In this document: in pieces, positions 8,328-17,782 of the stretch
Position numbering within the stretch: the first letter of the stretch is position 1
How the letters are laid out: every line of letters begins with the position of its first letter
DNA from: Clostridium lundense DSM 17049
GTDB lineage: Bacteria; Bacillota; Clostridia; Clostridiales; Clostridiaceae
Assembly: GCF_000619945.1 (NCBI RefSeq)
Contig: NZ_JHVC01000008.1
Coordinates: 1-64,000, forward strand
DNA length: 64,000 nt
Direction of reading: 5' to 3'
Position numbers and translations under genes: made by a program
Notes under the pieces: model-generated
The model's input: the letters and a program-made list of their open reading frames with translations, nothing else
Database searches by the model: none
Told to the model about the DNA's origin: nothing

Positions 8328-8813
8328 ATGAGATTTTTAAGTAACAAAAAAGTATTGTCTTTATTACTAGTAACTGTGTTTTCCTTGAATATTTCTGCAT
8401 GTACAACTAAAAAAACTACCCCTACACCACCTGCTGCTCAGAAAGCTCCTGAACAAACAAATGTAGTTCAAAATACTACAACAGAATTAACTCAAAGAGC
8501 AGATAAAATAGCAAAAGAATTAACTACTATAAAAGGAGTAAAAAGTGCTAATGTAGTAATTAGTGAAGAAAGAGCTTTGGTTGGAATTAATCTTGATAAA
8601 AACATAGAAGGTAAACTTACCGATAACATAAAAAATGAAGTAGATAAAAAAGTAAAATCTGTAGATCCTAAAATAAAAACCGTAGCCACATCTGCTGATG
8701 TAGATATAGTACAAAGAATTACTAATGTAGGAAATGGAATTCGTCAAGGAAAACCTTTATCTGAATTTGGTAATGAAGTCGAAGAAATTTTTAGAAGAAT
8801 TATGCCTAAATAA
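8328..8813 (+). CDS. YhcN/YlaJ-family sporulation lipoprotein
   Basis: The 161-residue product has a lipoprotein signal peptide with lipobox-like ISAC (Cys at residue 25), a Thr/Pro-rich linker, and a domain typical of YhcN/YlaJ spore lipoproteins: TQRADKIAKELTTIKGVKSA, then a second short domain ending in VEEIFRRIMPK. These proteins sit on the forespore inner membrane and affect germination in Bacillus. It is one of two plus-strand genes in the window, with GAGGTGAT before the ATG, facing spo0A and diverging from spoIIM. Confidence 0.8.
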   Translation: MRFLSNKKVLSLLLVTVFSLNISACTTKKTTPTPPAAQKAPEQTNVVQNTTTELTQRADKIAKELTTIKGVKSANVVISEERALVGINLDKNIEGKLTDNIKNEVDKKVKSVDPKIKTVATSADVDIVQRITNVGNGIRQGKPLSEFGNEVEEIFRRIMPK

Positions 8814-8840
8814 TTATAAAAAGAGCCGTATAACATATAG

Positions 8841-8861
8841 GTAAGCCTTTAATGCTTACCC
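8841..8861 (+). terminator. Hairpin after the lipoprotein gene
   Basis: A seven-base-pair stem GGTAAGC/GCTTACC with a seven-base loop, followed by only a short T-rich stretch. It may add to the larger hairpin at 8901-8943 in ending the plus-strand transcript. Confidence 0.45.
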
Positions 8862-8900
8862 TTATATTCGTAAACAAAATATATGTAAATTTTTCATAAA

Positions 8901-8943
8901 AATAGACTTTCTACATTTACGCTATAAATGAAGAAAGTCTATT
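8901..8943. terminator. Bidirectional terminator between the convergent lipoprotein gene and spo0A
   Basis: Arms AATAGACTTTCT (8901-8912) and AGAAAGTCTATT (8932-8943) pair perfectly, with a further inner stem CATTTA/TAAATG after a single mismatch. T-rich tracts follow on both strands, which suits a shared terminator. Confidence 0.85.
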
Positions 8944-9032
8944 AGCATTTTTTAGAAATCAATACACATACATTCACGATTTATCATTTTAAATAAAAAG
9001 CGAACTGTATTCAAACCATTTATATTACTTTT

Positions 9033-9844
9033 CTAGCTAACTCTATTTTTTAATCTTAACTTATCAGCTACCATAGCAATGAATTCGGAGTTTGTTGGCT
9101 TGCCTTTATCATTATGTATGGTATATCCAAATATTCTATTGATTGTATCCACTTGACCTCTAGACCAAGCAACTTCTATAGCATGCCTTATTGCTCTTTC
9201 TACACGGCTAGCTGTAGTATTATATTTTTTAGCAATAGATGGATATAATTCTTTAGTTACTGCTGATAAAAGTTCCATATCGTTTACTACCATAGTTATG
9301 GCTTCTCTTAAGTACATGTATCCCTTAATATGAGCTGGAACACCTATTTCATGAATAATATTAGTTATTTCTGCTTCTAAATCAATAGGCTCATTTCTAT
9401 TAACTCTTATCTCTGGGATTTCTACTACTGGTACACTTTTTTAACATCATCACTGGAAATAGTATTGTTAAACATCTGTCTTATTCTTTTTGTAAATACA
9501 TCCATATCAAATGGCTTTACAACATAATAGTCAGCACCTAAAGTTATAGCTCTTTGTGTAATTTTATCTTGACCTACTGCTGATAGAACTATAATTCTTG
9601 GCATTGGATCCAATTCCATACTGTTTAATTTTTCCAATACTCCTAATCCGTCAAGATGGGGCATTATAATGTCTAATACAACTAAATCAGGTTTTTTCTC
9701 TTCTATTAACTTTAAAGCTTCAACACCATCTTTTGCTACACCCACTACAACGATATCTCTTTGATTTAAAAGATAATCATTAAGAATATTGCAAAACTCC
9801 TTATTATCATCAGCAATAATTACACTAATTTTTGAATCTTCCAT
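9033..9844 (-). pseudogene. spo0A: Spo0A sporulation master regulator, frameshifted between its two domains
   Basis: Reading from ATG 9844 (AAGGAG upstream) gives the receiver domain with ADDN (residues 11-14), the phosphorylated Asp D58 in VVLDIIMPHLDG and K110 in VVKPFD, then VYQ and two stop codons at 9425-9427 and just beyond: 139 residues. Re-reading one A in the AAAAAA tract at 9437-9442 restores a frame with no stop through SVPVVEIPEI, the linker, and the whole DNA-binding domain (IIHEIGVPAHIKGY, MYLREAITM, recognition helix TASRVERAIRHAIEVAW) to 9033, 270 residues in all. Spo0A, when phosphorylated, switches on sporulation. As written, the product lacks DNA binding. A real mutation, low-level slippage or a sequencing error are all possible. 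Confidence 0.9.
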
Positions 9845-9910
9845 AAAACTACTCTCCTTCACAAATAAATTCCTATTTCATTTAATTCCCATATCTTAAC
9901 AATTAATAAT

Positions 9911-9917
9911 TTCGACA
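9911..9917 (-). promoter_or_regulatory. Candidate 0A box upstream of spo0A
   Basis: The minus strand reads TGTCGAA, which matches the Spo0A-binding consensus TGNCGAA, 67 bases before the spo0A start codon. This would fit the autoregulation of spo0A known in Bacillus. A seven-base match alone is weak; location gives it value. Confidence 0.5.
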
Positions 9918-9973
9918 AAAGAATGATAAATCCTTCTTAAATAAGAAAATTTTTTCAATAAAATAATATAAAT

Positions 9974-10002
9974 AAATAGATAGCAGTAAAAGCTATCTAT
10001 TT
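9974..10002 (-). terminator. Terminator after spoIVB
   Basis: Eleven-base arms AAATAGATAGC and GCTATCTATTT with a seven-base loop lie just beyond the spoIVB stop, followed on the minus strand by a T-rich stretch. Confidence 0.75.
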
Positions 10003-10028
10003 GTCTTCTGTATATTTTCTTAACATAG

Positions 10029-11243
10029 CTATTTATTTAATATATCTGCATCTTTAAGCATCCACTCAATATATATACCATATCCTGTATCTGGCTTATT
10101 TATTAATACGTGTGTAACAGCTCCAATTATTTTATTATCTTGTATAATTGGACTACCACTCATACCTTGAACTATACCGCCAGTCTTTTCCAATAATTTC
10201 TTATCAGTAATCTTTATTACCATACTCTTAGGTCCTGGTGAATTTTGAGGTAATAACTTTTCTACCATTATATTATACAACTTGGGATCATTTCCGTCAA
10301 TTGTAGTAAGGATTTGTGCTGGTCCTTCTTTTATTTCGTTTCTTAAAGCTAGTTTCATTTTTTTATTGTATTTATTTTTTAAGTTTAAATTGCTTTTTCC
10401 AAATATTCCACATTCAGTATTTTTCGTTATTTCTCCTAATACTACATCTTCATCAACAAAAATTCCTTTTAATTCTCCTGGAGTTCCTCTTACTCCTTTT
10501 CTTACTGCTACTATGGAAGAATTTACGATTTGGCCAGAATTAACATTTAATATAGTACCTGTATCTACATCTGTAATAGGGTGTCCTAATGCTGCAAATA
10601 TGCCAGTTTTATCATCGTAAAAGGTTAATGTTCCTACACCAGCAGTAGAGTCCCTTATCCATAAACCTATTTTATATTTACCATCATTTGTTTTTACAGG
10701 TTTTATTTTTTTTCTTATAACTGTACCTTTTCTTTCAATGGTAAAATTCAACTCTTTACCTTCTGATCCATTAATTATAGAAGATACTTTTTCCGCATTG
10801 GTAATTTTCTCATTATTTATTTCTACTATACTATCACCTATTTGAACCCCAGCTAATGATGCAGGACTAGTTATTTTTCCTTTATCTGTATCTAAATCTG
10901 ATAATGCAACTACTAAAACACCTTTTGTATTAAGTTTTACTCCTATTGGCTGTCCTCCAGGATATACTGATAATTCATTAGGTATGGATTTTATTGAAAC
11001 AGATTTAACCTTAAATATTCCCAAAAGACTAACATCTGCACTCTTTTCTCCACCAATTACTCCTGGAGACGCTTTAACACTATTATCCTGTATTAATTTT
11101 ACTATATTACTTGACCTTGCCGTATCTCCTTCTCTTACAAATATAGTTGTCGGTATATTAAAAGCTCTATAATAGGCACCTATAGTTATTAACAGGACGG
11201 ATATTATAAAAGGATAAATAAATTTTAATTTAGATCTTTTCAT
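10029..11243 (-). CDS. spoIVB: SpoIVB serine peptidase
   Basis: SpoIVB is made in the forespore, crosses into the intermembrane space and cleaves SpoIVFA to trigger pro-sigma-K processing. The start at 11243 follows AGGAGG by seven bases, giving 404 residues. There is an N-terminal membrane anchor (about 8-28), a PDZ domain (about 100-190, SPASLAGVQIGDSIVEIN) and the S55 peptidase domain with the catalytic His in ALGHPITD and Ser in GMSGSPII. It lies directly upstream of spo0A, the conserved Firmicute pair. Its own terminator at 9974-10002 separates it from spo0A. Confidence 0.94.
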   Translation of the reverse strand: MKRSKLKFIYPFIISVLLITIGAYYRAFNIPTTIFVREGDTARSSNIVKLIQDNSVKASPGVIGGEKSADVSLLGIFKVKSVSIKSIPNELSVYPGGQPIGVKLNTKGVLVVALSDLDTDKGKITSPASLAGVQIGDSIVEINNEKITNAEKVSSIINGSEGKELNFTIERKGTVIRKKIKPVKTNDGKYKIGLWIRDSTAGVGTLTFYDDKTGIFAALGHPITDVDTGTILNVNSGQIVNSSIVAVRKGVRGTPGELKGIFVDEDVVLGEITKNTECGIFGKSNLNLKNKYNKKMKLALRNEIKEGPAQILTTIDGNDPKLYNIMVEKLLPQNSPGPKSMVIKITDKKLLEKTGGIVQGMSGSPIIQDNKIIGAVTHVLINKPDTGYGIYIEWMLKDADILNK

Positions 11244-11370
11244 GCTTATACCTCCTGTTTCTTTCATTTGTTATCTTTAAGTTACCCGCTATAGACCTTT
11301 ATTATGCTATAATATCACTGTATAAGAAGTTAACTATTCCTTTTAAAAACTAAATTTATAAAGTAAAATA

Positions 11371-11406
11371 AAAAAGATTACAATAACATTAATATTGTAA
11401 CCTTTT
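11371..11406 (-). terminator. Terminator after recN
   Basis: Fourteen-base arms (11371-11384 and 11393-11406), complementary apart from one G-U pair, end the long operon that begins with the asp23-like gene. A T tract follows on the minus strand. Confidence 0.8.
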
Positions 11407-11439
11407 TAGTAAAAAATATATCATTCTATATTTGTTTTA

Positions 11440-13134
11440 TTATATAAGAGATGGTTTTTTATCATCTGCCATTCTAATCATTTCCTCAGCATGTTTTAAT
11501 GTTAGTTCTGTTACTTCAGTTCCACCTATCATCTTAGCAATTTCTCCTTTTTTTTCTTCATTAGTTAACTTTCTAACAGAAGTATAAGTCTTATCCTCTA
11601 ACACTTCTTTAGAAACTAAATAATGGGTATCTGATATACATGCTATTTGTGGAAGATGTGTAATACAAAACACTTGATGTTTCCCTGATATGCTATACAT
11701 TTTTTCTGCTACGCTTTGAGCAATTCTACCGCTTATTCCAGTATCTATTTCATCAAATATAACAGAAGGTATCTTATCTTTATCTACAAACACAGTTTTT
11801 AATGCTAGCATAATTCTTGAAAGCTCACCACCAGATACAACCTTTTCTAAAGGTTTTAATGGTTCTCCAGGATTGGTAGAAATTAAGAATTGAACTTTAT
11901 CTAGTCCATTTTCATTAAACTCTTCCATTAAGTTTACATCTATTTTAAATGTACTCTTTTCTAAACCAATATATTTTAATTCCTCTAAAATATTTTTTTC
12001 TAAAATACTAGCGATATTTGATCTTATATTATGAATACAGATTGCTCTTTCTTTTAAGTCATTTATTAATGTAGATTTTTTATTGTTTAATTGCTGAATT
12101 ATTTCTCCACTATGTATAAGTTCATCATATTGATTACTTATTTTTTCTTTATATTCTAGTATACTTTTAATATCTGGAGCATATTTTTTCTTTAATGAAG
12201 CAATTAAATATAGTCTACTATTAATGAGATTTAATTCTTCTTCATCATAATATATATCATCTTTTATTTCTCTTATTTCATCAATATTGCCTTCTATATT
12301 ATAATATATTTCTTCTAAGGAACTGCTAACCTTTTTTATTTTATCCATATGCATTTGGATAGATTTTAAATCCCTAACAATTGATCCTATACTATCTAAT
12401 ATAGACGGTGTATTTTCACCACCATTATGAAGAATTTGATAACTATAATTCAAAATTTTGCTAATTTTTTCCGCATTAGATAATACACTATACTTTTCCT
12501 CTAATTCTTCCTCTTCTTCCAATTTTAAATTAGCATTATTTATTTCCTCTATTTGATACCTTAAAAAATCTATTCTTTTTTCTCTTTCTCCATCTTCTCC
12601 TGATAGTTCATATATTTTATTTTCTACTTCTTTTAAATTCCTGTAAACTTCCTTATACTTAATTAAATATTCTTCTATTTTATTTTCCCCAAAGTAATCT
12701 AGATAAAATATATGCTTAGAAGAATCTAAAAGATTTTGATTTTCATGTTGCCCATGAATGTCCAAAAGTGTTTCAGTTAAAAGTTTTAATTGAGAAAGTA
12801 AAATAGACCTACCATTAACTTTAGCTATGCTTTTTCCAGATTGAAAAGTTTCTCTACTTATTATTATCCAATCTTCATATTCTATACCTTGTTTTATCAG
12901 TTCTTCTTTGGACTTTTCATTTTCCAAAGTAAAAATTGCTTCAACAAAAGTTCGATCTTTTCCTGTTCTTATGAGATCCTTATTAAATTTACCACCTAGT
13001 ACATAATTAATTGCATCAATTAATATTGATTTACCAGCTCCAGTTTCACCGGATAAAATATTAAATCCCTTCTCAAAAGAAATACTTAATTCCTCTATTA
13101 AAGCAAAATTTTTAATATTCAATTGAAGGAGCAC
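11440..13134 (-). CDS. recN: DNA repair protein RecN
   Basis: RecN is an SMC-like ATPase that gathers broken DNA ends early in recombination repair. The 564-residue protein has Walker A GETGAGKS (residues 29-36) at the N-terminus, two long coiled coils (about 160-215 and 330-380), the ABC signature LSGGELSR-type block VSGGELSRIMLALK near 455 and Walker B VIFDEIDTG near 480. The start is GTG, with AGGAGG seven bases before it. It follows argR by 11 bp, the common Firmicute pairing. Confidence 0.95.
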   Translation of the reverse strand: MLLQLNIKNFALIEELSISFEKGFNILSGETGAGKSILIDAINYVLGGKFNKDLIRTGKDRTFVEAIFTLENEKSKEELIKQGIEYEDWIIISRETFQSGKSIAKVNGRSILLSQLKLLTETLLDIHGQHENQNLLDSSKHIFYLDYFGENKIEEYLIKYKEVYRNLKEVENKIYELSGEDGEREKRIDFLRYQIEEINNANLKLEEEEELEEKYSVLSNAEKISKILNYSYQILHNGGENTPSILDSIGSIVRDLKSIQMHMDKIKKVSSSLEEIYYNIEGNIDEIREIKDDIYYDEEELNLINSRLYLIASLKKKYAPDIKSILEYKEKISNQYDELIHSGEIIQQLNNKKSTLINDLKERAICIHNIRSNIASILEKNILEELKYIGLEKSTFKIDVNLMEEFNENGLDKVQFLISTNPGEPLKPLEKVVSGGELSRIMLALKTVFVDKDKIPSVIFDEIDTGISGRIAQSVAEKMYSISGKHQVFCITHLPQIACISDTHYLVSKEVLEDKTYTSVRKLTNEEKKGEIAKMIGGTEVTELTLKHAEEMIRMADDKKPSLI

Positions 13135-13145
13135 ATTAAATCCTC

Positions 13146-13598
13146 CTATTCCGTAATCATTTTTTTCATTCTTTGAGTAATTTGAATAGCTTGTTCTGAA
13201 CTTCTTGCCATAACAAAAATTGTATTATCACCAGCTAATGTTCCAGCTATACCATCAAAATTTAAAGAATCAATAGCCTCTGCTGCCGCTGAAGCTGAGC
13301 CTGGTAACGTTTTTATCACTACAAAATTTAAAACATTTTCTACATGCACTACAGATTGTGAAAAAATATTTACAAGCTTATTTGAAAGGTAATTTTCAGT
13401 ATGATTTATTGTAGCATATTTATACTTACCATTGTTTGATAACACCTTTATAAGTTTTAACTCTTTTATATCCCTTGATACAGTAGCTTGAGTTACATTC
13501 ATACCAGTTTTCCTTAATTCTTCCGCCAACTCTTCTTGAGTTTCAATATTCTTTGAAGTAATCAACTCTAATATTTTTGCATGACGGGTTACTTTCAT
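13146..13598 (-). CDS. argR: Arginine repressor ArgR/AhrC
   Basis: A hexameric arginine-sensing regulator that represses arginine synthesis and can activate catabolism. The 150-residue protein has the N-terminal winged helix (TQEELAEELRKTGMNVTQAT, about 21-40, then VSRDIKEL) and the C-terminal oligomerisation and arginine-binding domain with GSASAAAEAIDS and the family signature GTLAGDNTIFV near residue 120. No arginine gene is adjacent; the argR-recN pair is a conserved neighbourhood rather than a pathway operon. Confidence 0.95.
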   Translation of the reverse strand: MKVTRHAKILELITSKNIETQEELAEELRKTGMNVTQATVSRDIKELKLIKVLSNNGKYKYATINHTENYLSNKLVNIFSQSVVHVENVLNFVVIKTLPGSASAAAEAIDSLNFDGIAGTLAGDNTIFVMARSSEQAIQITQRMKKMITE

Positions 13599-13627
13599 TT
13601 GTATTCACCTTCGCCTTTCTTAAATGT

Positions 13628-14458
13628 TTATAGATGTAATTTTTTTCTTAATATACTAAAATAATCGCTATGTTCTCCTTTTAACTTTATAAGCTTACAT
13701 TTATAAGGAGAAGAAGTTATGTCTACATGATTTATACCATGTAAATTTATGGTCTCCTGTCCATCTATAGCTAAGTGTACGTTAGCAAATTTTCTCTCCA
13801 TAGTGACTCTTATATTACTATCTCCATTAAGCACTATACTTCTCATACCTAAAGAATGCGAGCATATAGGAGTTAAACAAACAACATCCAAAGTAGGATA
13901 TATAATTGGACCGCCAGCAGATAAAGAATACGCTGTAGAACCTGTTGGAGTTGATAAAATCAATCCATCGGATACAAAAGTAGTATAGTAATTGTCATCT
14001 ATATAAATTTTATATTTTACAGCTCTTCCAATTACATCTTTAGCTACCACTATATCATTTAATCCATGAAATATCTTGCTTCCATCTTCATAGTCTACTG
14101 TACATTGTACCATCTTTCTTTCTTCTATTTTATAATTACCTTCTAAAATACTTTCAATAGCTAAATGAAAATTAGAACTTTCCACTTCAGTTAAAAAACC
14201 CAAATGACCTATATTTATTCCTAATATAGGCACATCATATTTAGCTAAAAACTTGGAAGCTTTTAATATAGTACCATCTCCACCTAATACTATAACTGCT
14301 TCTAAATTTGCTGTTTCTTCTTTCTCTAATCCTATAGAATCTTTATAAATCCTTATATCTACATCTTTATAATTTTCTTTTACCTTTTGAATAATGGATT
14401 CCATTATCCTTCCACCAATGTCCTTATTTGTATTAACATTTATTCCTATTATTTTCAT
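13628..14458 (-). CDS. nadK: NAD kinase
   Basis: The enzyme phosphorylates NAD to NADP with ATP or polyphosphate. The start at 14458 follows AAAGG by seven bases and leaves a 4-bp gap from tlyA, giving 276 residues. The diagnostic GGDGTILKA motif is near residue 60, NIGHLGFLTE near 82, and the conserved STPTGSTAYSLSAGGPI near 178. The position between tlyA and argR-recN is typical of Firmicutes. Confidence 0.95.
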   Translation of the reverse strand: MKIIGINVNTNKDIGGRIMESIIQKVKENYKDVDIRIYKDSIGLEKEETANLEAVIVLGGDGTILKASKFLAKYDVPILGINIGHLGFLTEVESSNFHLAIESILEGNYKIEERKMVQCTVDYEDGSKIFHGLNDIVVAKDVIGRAVKYKIYIDDNYYTTFVSDGLILSTPTGSTAYSLSAGGPIIYPTLDVVCLTPICSHSLGMRSIVLNGDSNIRVTMERKFANVHLAIDGQETINLHGINHVDITSSPYKCKLIKLKGEHSDYFSILRKKLHL

Positions 14459-14462
14459 TTTA

Positions 14463-15281
14463 CTACCTTTCATCTAGATTTTCATGAGATAATTCCACTA
14501 TATCATGAGCAATACTTGAAGGCAAATTCTCTTCATACCCTTTATCCTTAGTAAAATATATAAGATATTCTATATTACCTTCAGGTCCCTTTATAGGAGA
14601 ATACTGAAGCCCTACTATTCTAAGATCTAAAGATTTTACAAAATTTATTATTTTTTCTATAACCTCTTCGTGAGTACTTCTTTCTCTAACTACTCCTTTT
14701 TTTCCTACCTTTTCCCTGCCTGCTTCAAACTGTGGTTTTATAAGTGCTGCAATTGATCCTTTTTCATTTAATATACTTAATGCTGCTGGTATAACTTTTT
14801 CTAGTGAAATAAAAGATACATCAATACTAGCAAAATCAGCATATTCTCCTATTTGCTCATGGGTAACATATCTAAAATTAGTTCTCTCCATACATACAAC
14901 TCTTGGATCCACTCTTAACTTCCAAGCTAATTGTCCATAACCTACATCAATTGAAAACACTTTTTTGGCTCCATTTTGAAGCATACAATCAGTAAATCCT
15001 CCTGTAGAGGCACCTATATCTAAACATACTTTATCCTTTAAATCTATATTAAAACTATTTATTGCCTTTTCTAATTTATAACCACCACGACTAACATATG
15101 GCATTTGCTCTCCTTTGAATTCTATATTAGAATTTTCTTTTACTTTTTCTCCACATTTATCTACTCTGATACCATCAATAAATATTTCTCCTGCCATTAT
15201 GCTTCCTCTAGCTCTTTCTCTTGAAGAAAAAATTCCTTTATCTATAAGTAAAACATCTAGTCTAACTTTCTTTTCAGACAT
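14463..15281 (-). CDS. tlyA: TlyA family rRNA 2'-O-methyltransferase
   Basis: TlyA proteins methylate ribose in 16S/23S rRNA; the older name haemolysin is misleading. The 272-residue protein has an N-terminal S4 RNA-binding domain (VRLDVLLIDKGIFSSRERAR, residues 6-25) and an FtsJ-like Rossmann methyltransferase domain with KVCLDIGASTGGFTDC near 84-99, followed by FASIDVSFISLEKV. It is placed between dxs and nadK in the long operon. Which rRNA nucleotide it modifies cannot be seen. Confidence 0.92.
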   Translation of the reverse strand: MSEKKVRLDVLLIDKGIFSSRERARGSIMAGEIFIDGIRVDKCGEKVKENSNIEFKGEQMPYVSRGGYKLEKAINSFNIDLKDKVCLDIGASTGGFTDCMLQNGAKKVFSIDVGYGQLAWKLRVDPRVVCMERTNFRYVTHEQIGEYADFASIDVSFISLEKVIPAALSILNEKGSIAALIKPQFEAGREKVGKKGVVRERSTHEEVIEKIINFVKSLDLRIVGLQYSPIKGPEGNIEYLIYFTKDKGYEENLPSSIAHDIVELSHENLDER

Positions 15282-15295
15282 ATTTAGCTCCTTTT

Positions 15296-17158
15296 CTATA
15301 TCAATTTTATAATGCTTTGTATAATACCATCCACATCTAAACCATAATTTTTATATAATATATCTACTCCTCCATGAGGAATAAATTCATCTTTAAAGCC
15401 TAAATTAATTACTTTAGTTTCCTTATGTAATGAGTTAACATACTCAAGTACCATAGAACCAAATCCACCCTCTATAATATTATCCTCTAGGGTAACTATA
15501 CTCTTGCCACTATACACTAAATCTTTTAGTAAGGATCTATCTAAAGGTTTTACAAAGCTTGCATTTATTATTCCAACTTTTATGCCAGAATTTTTTAGTT
15601 TTTCCCTTACTAATACAGCCTGCTGAACCATTCTTCCAACAGCCACAAACATTATTTCACCTTCATCATATAATGTCTCCCATTTACCTTTTTTAAATTC
15701 TTTTAAAGGTTCTAAGGTAACATTTGGGTTATCTCCTCCCCTAGGATATCTTATAGCCATAGGTGAATCCTGACTTACAGCCCAATTTAACATATACTCC
15801 AATTCTGATACACATTTAGGCGCAACTATTGTCATATTAGGTATATGAGATAAATATGATAAATCAAAAACTCCTTGATGAGTTTCTCCATCTGCTCCAA
15901 CAATTCCAGCTCTATCTATAGCCAAAATTACAGATAAATTCTGTATGCATACATCATGCAATATTTGATCATAAGCTCTTTGAAGAAAAGTAGAATATAC
16001 TGCAAAAACAGGTTTTAACCCTTCTGTAGCCATACCTGCTGCTAAAGTAACTGCATGTTGTTCAGCTATGCCTACATCAAAAAATCTATTATTAAACTTT
16101 TCTGCAAATTCTCCAAGCCCAGTACCATCTTTCATAGCAGCTGTTATAGCTACTAACCTATCATCCTTTGATGCAATTTTTATCATAGCATCTCCAAAAG
16201 CTTTGGAATAAGTTAGACATTTGCTACCACATACTTCTCCACTTATATAATCAAAAGGTCCTATACCATGAAATTTTCCAGGATTTTTCTCCGCATATTT
16301 ATATCCTTTACCTTTTTTTGTTACTACATGTATTAATACAGGCCCCTGTATTTCCTTTGCCATTGATAAAACCTTGCTTAACTGCTTAATATCATGACCA
16401 TCTATTGGTCCTAAATATTTAATACCCATATTTTCAAAAAGCATTCCTGGAACCACCATTTGCTTTATTCCATTTTTAACCTTTTCCAAAGTCTTAGCCA
16501 TACCTTTCCCAATATTAGGTATTTTCTTTAGCACAGAATCTACATCTTTCTTAAATTTATTATATCCAGGATCTACCCTTATTTTACTTAAATATGTAGA
16601 TAGCCCCCCTACATTACTAGCGATAGACATTTGATTATCATTTAATATTATAATCATCTTTGACTTTTTATAGCCTACATCATTTAAAGCTTCTAAAGCC
16701 ATACCACCAGTTAATGCTCCATCTCCTATAACTGCAACTACCTCGTAATCTTCTTTTTTTAAATCTCTAGCTCTAGCCATGCCTAGTGCAGCAGATATAG
16801 AAGTACTACTATGTCCTGTTTGAAAGTGATCAAACTGACTTTCACATTTTTTAGGGAAACCACTTAGTCCTCCAAATTTTTTTAAGGTATCAAATTTATT
16901 TTTTCTACCAGTAAGTATCTTATGTACATAGCTTTGATGACCAACATCCCACACCAATTTATCCTTTTTAAAATCAAATACATTGTAAAGGCTTATGGTC
17001 AATTCTACTACCCCTAGATTAGAAGATAAATGTCCTCCTGTTTTAGAAACTTTATCAATTAAAAACTCCCTTATTTCTCCTGAAAACATATCCAGCTCTT
17101 CTAGGGACATATCTTTTATTTCACTTATATCTTTATATTTATCTAGTATTTTGATCAT
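15296..17158 (-). CDS. dxs: 1-Deoxy-D-xylulose-5-phosphate synthase
   Basis: DXS joins pyruvate and glyceraldehyde-3-phosphate, with thiamine diphosphate, in the first step of the MEP isoprenoid pathway. The product is about 620 residues. It has the conserved GHLSSNLGVVELT (about 42-54), DVGHQSYVHKILTGR, the TPP-binding GDGALTGGMALEALN, and the transketolase-type GIAEQHAVTLAAGMA and DRAGIVGADGETHQGVFD. The second Met at 17158 has better ribosome-binding spacing (AAGGA nine bases before) than the one at 17164. It follows oapA with a stop/start overlap and shares an operon with ispA. Confidence 0.96.
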   Translation of the reverse strand: MIKILDKYKDISEIKDMSLEELDMFSGEIREFLIDKVSKTGGHLSSNLGVVELTISLYNVFDFKKDKLVWDVGHQSYVHKILTGRKNKFDTLKKFGGLSGFPKKCESQFDHFQTGHSSTSISAALGMARARDLKKEDYEVVAVIGDGALTGGMALEALNDVGYKKSKMIIILNDNQMSIASNVGGLSTYLSKIRVDPGYNKFKKDVDSVLKKIPNIGKGMAKTLEKVKNGIKQMVVPGMLFENMGIKYLGPIDGHDIKQLSKVLSMAKEIQGPVLIHVVTKKGKGYKYAEKNPGKFHGIGPFDYISGEVCGSKCLTYSKAFGDAMIKIASKDDRLVAITAAMKDGTGLGEFAEKFNNRFFDVGIAEQHAVTLAAGMATEGLKPVFAVYSTFLQRAYDQILHDVCIQNLSVILAIDRAGIVGADGETHQGVFDLSYLSHIPNMTIVAPKCVSELEYMLNWAVSQDSPMAIRYPRGGDNPNVTLEPLKEFKKGKWETLYDEGEIMFVAVGRMVQQAVLVREKLKNSGIKVGIINASFVKPLDRSLLKDLVYSGKSIVTLEDNIIEGGFGSMVLEYVNSLHKETKVINLGFKDEFIPHGGVDILYKNYGLDVDGIIQSIIKLI

Positions 17159-17160
17159 AT

Positions 17161-17751
17161 TCATCGTTCCTTTTTAATCAAGTATATTATCCTTGAAACT
17201 TTATCAATTATCAATTCGCTTTCGCTCATTGCAAAACTTTTTCCTAAGGCTTTACCTCCAATGGTGGCAGCTGCAACTAGTGCACCAATAAGCGCTGCTA
17301 TTATTGTAGCATTAGCATTTTGAAAAGCTTCACTAACTTTACTTACAATTAAAGCGCCTATAGATCCACTCACAATACCGCATACATCCCCTATTACATC
17401 ATTGCAAAAATTTGAAACCTTATCTGCATTTCTTATAAGCTTTACTGCTATTTTAGCTCCAGGAATCTTCTTTGCGGCTTTAGCATGAAAAGGGGTTTCA
17501 TCTGCTGCTGTAACTGCTACTCCAATTATATCAAATATTATTCCAATAAATATTATAAAAATTAATATAATAAAAGCTACTAATATATTTACATTTCTTA
17601 GTAGCACATCAGAAAGAAGATTTACACTTCCAGATATTAATATTGTCCAAAAAATAATAGTTCTTACCCATTTTCTATTATTCTTTGATTTATTATCTTT
17701 TATTTCATTCTTTCTAGCCTTCTTATTATTGCTGTTAAAGTTATTATCCAA
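17161..17751 (-). CDS. oapA: OLE RNA-associated membrane protein OapA
   Basis: OapA binds OLE RNA and holds it at the membrane; in Bacillus halodurans the complex is linked to tolerance of cold, ethanol and magnesium. The assignment rests on position between the RNA and dxs, on size and on layout. A TTG start at 17751 with GGGGG nine bases before it gives 196 residues: a strongly basic head (many Lys/Asn, residues 1-30), hydrophobic segments at about 32-55 and 58-82, a middle block with GVAVTAADETPFHAKAAK, and a Gly/Ala-rich segment at about 145-170. An upstream ATG at 17805 is in frame but has no ribosome binding site and lies in the RNA's 3' part. Confidence 0.85.
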   Translation of the reverse strand: MDNNFNSNNKKARKNEIKDNKSKNNRKWVRTIIFWTILISGSVNLLSDVLLRNVNILVAFIILIFIIFIGIIFDIIGVAVTAADETPFHAKAAKKIPGAKIAVKLIRNADKVSNFCNDVIGDVCGIVSGSIGALIVSKVSEAFQNANATIIAALIGALVAAATIGGKALGKSFAMSESELIIDKVSRIIYLIKKER

Positions 17752-17782
17752 GTAATTATTCCCCCAAATGAAAAAATTCCTA

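Noticed and set aside
9033..9317. A separate gene for the Spo0A DNA-binding domain starting at MYLREA, with AAGG six bases before it
   Set aside because: This start lies inside the effector domain and would remove its first helix, so an independent active regulator is unlikely; the frame continues upstream to the A tract without stops.
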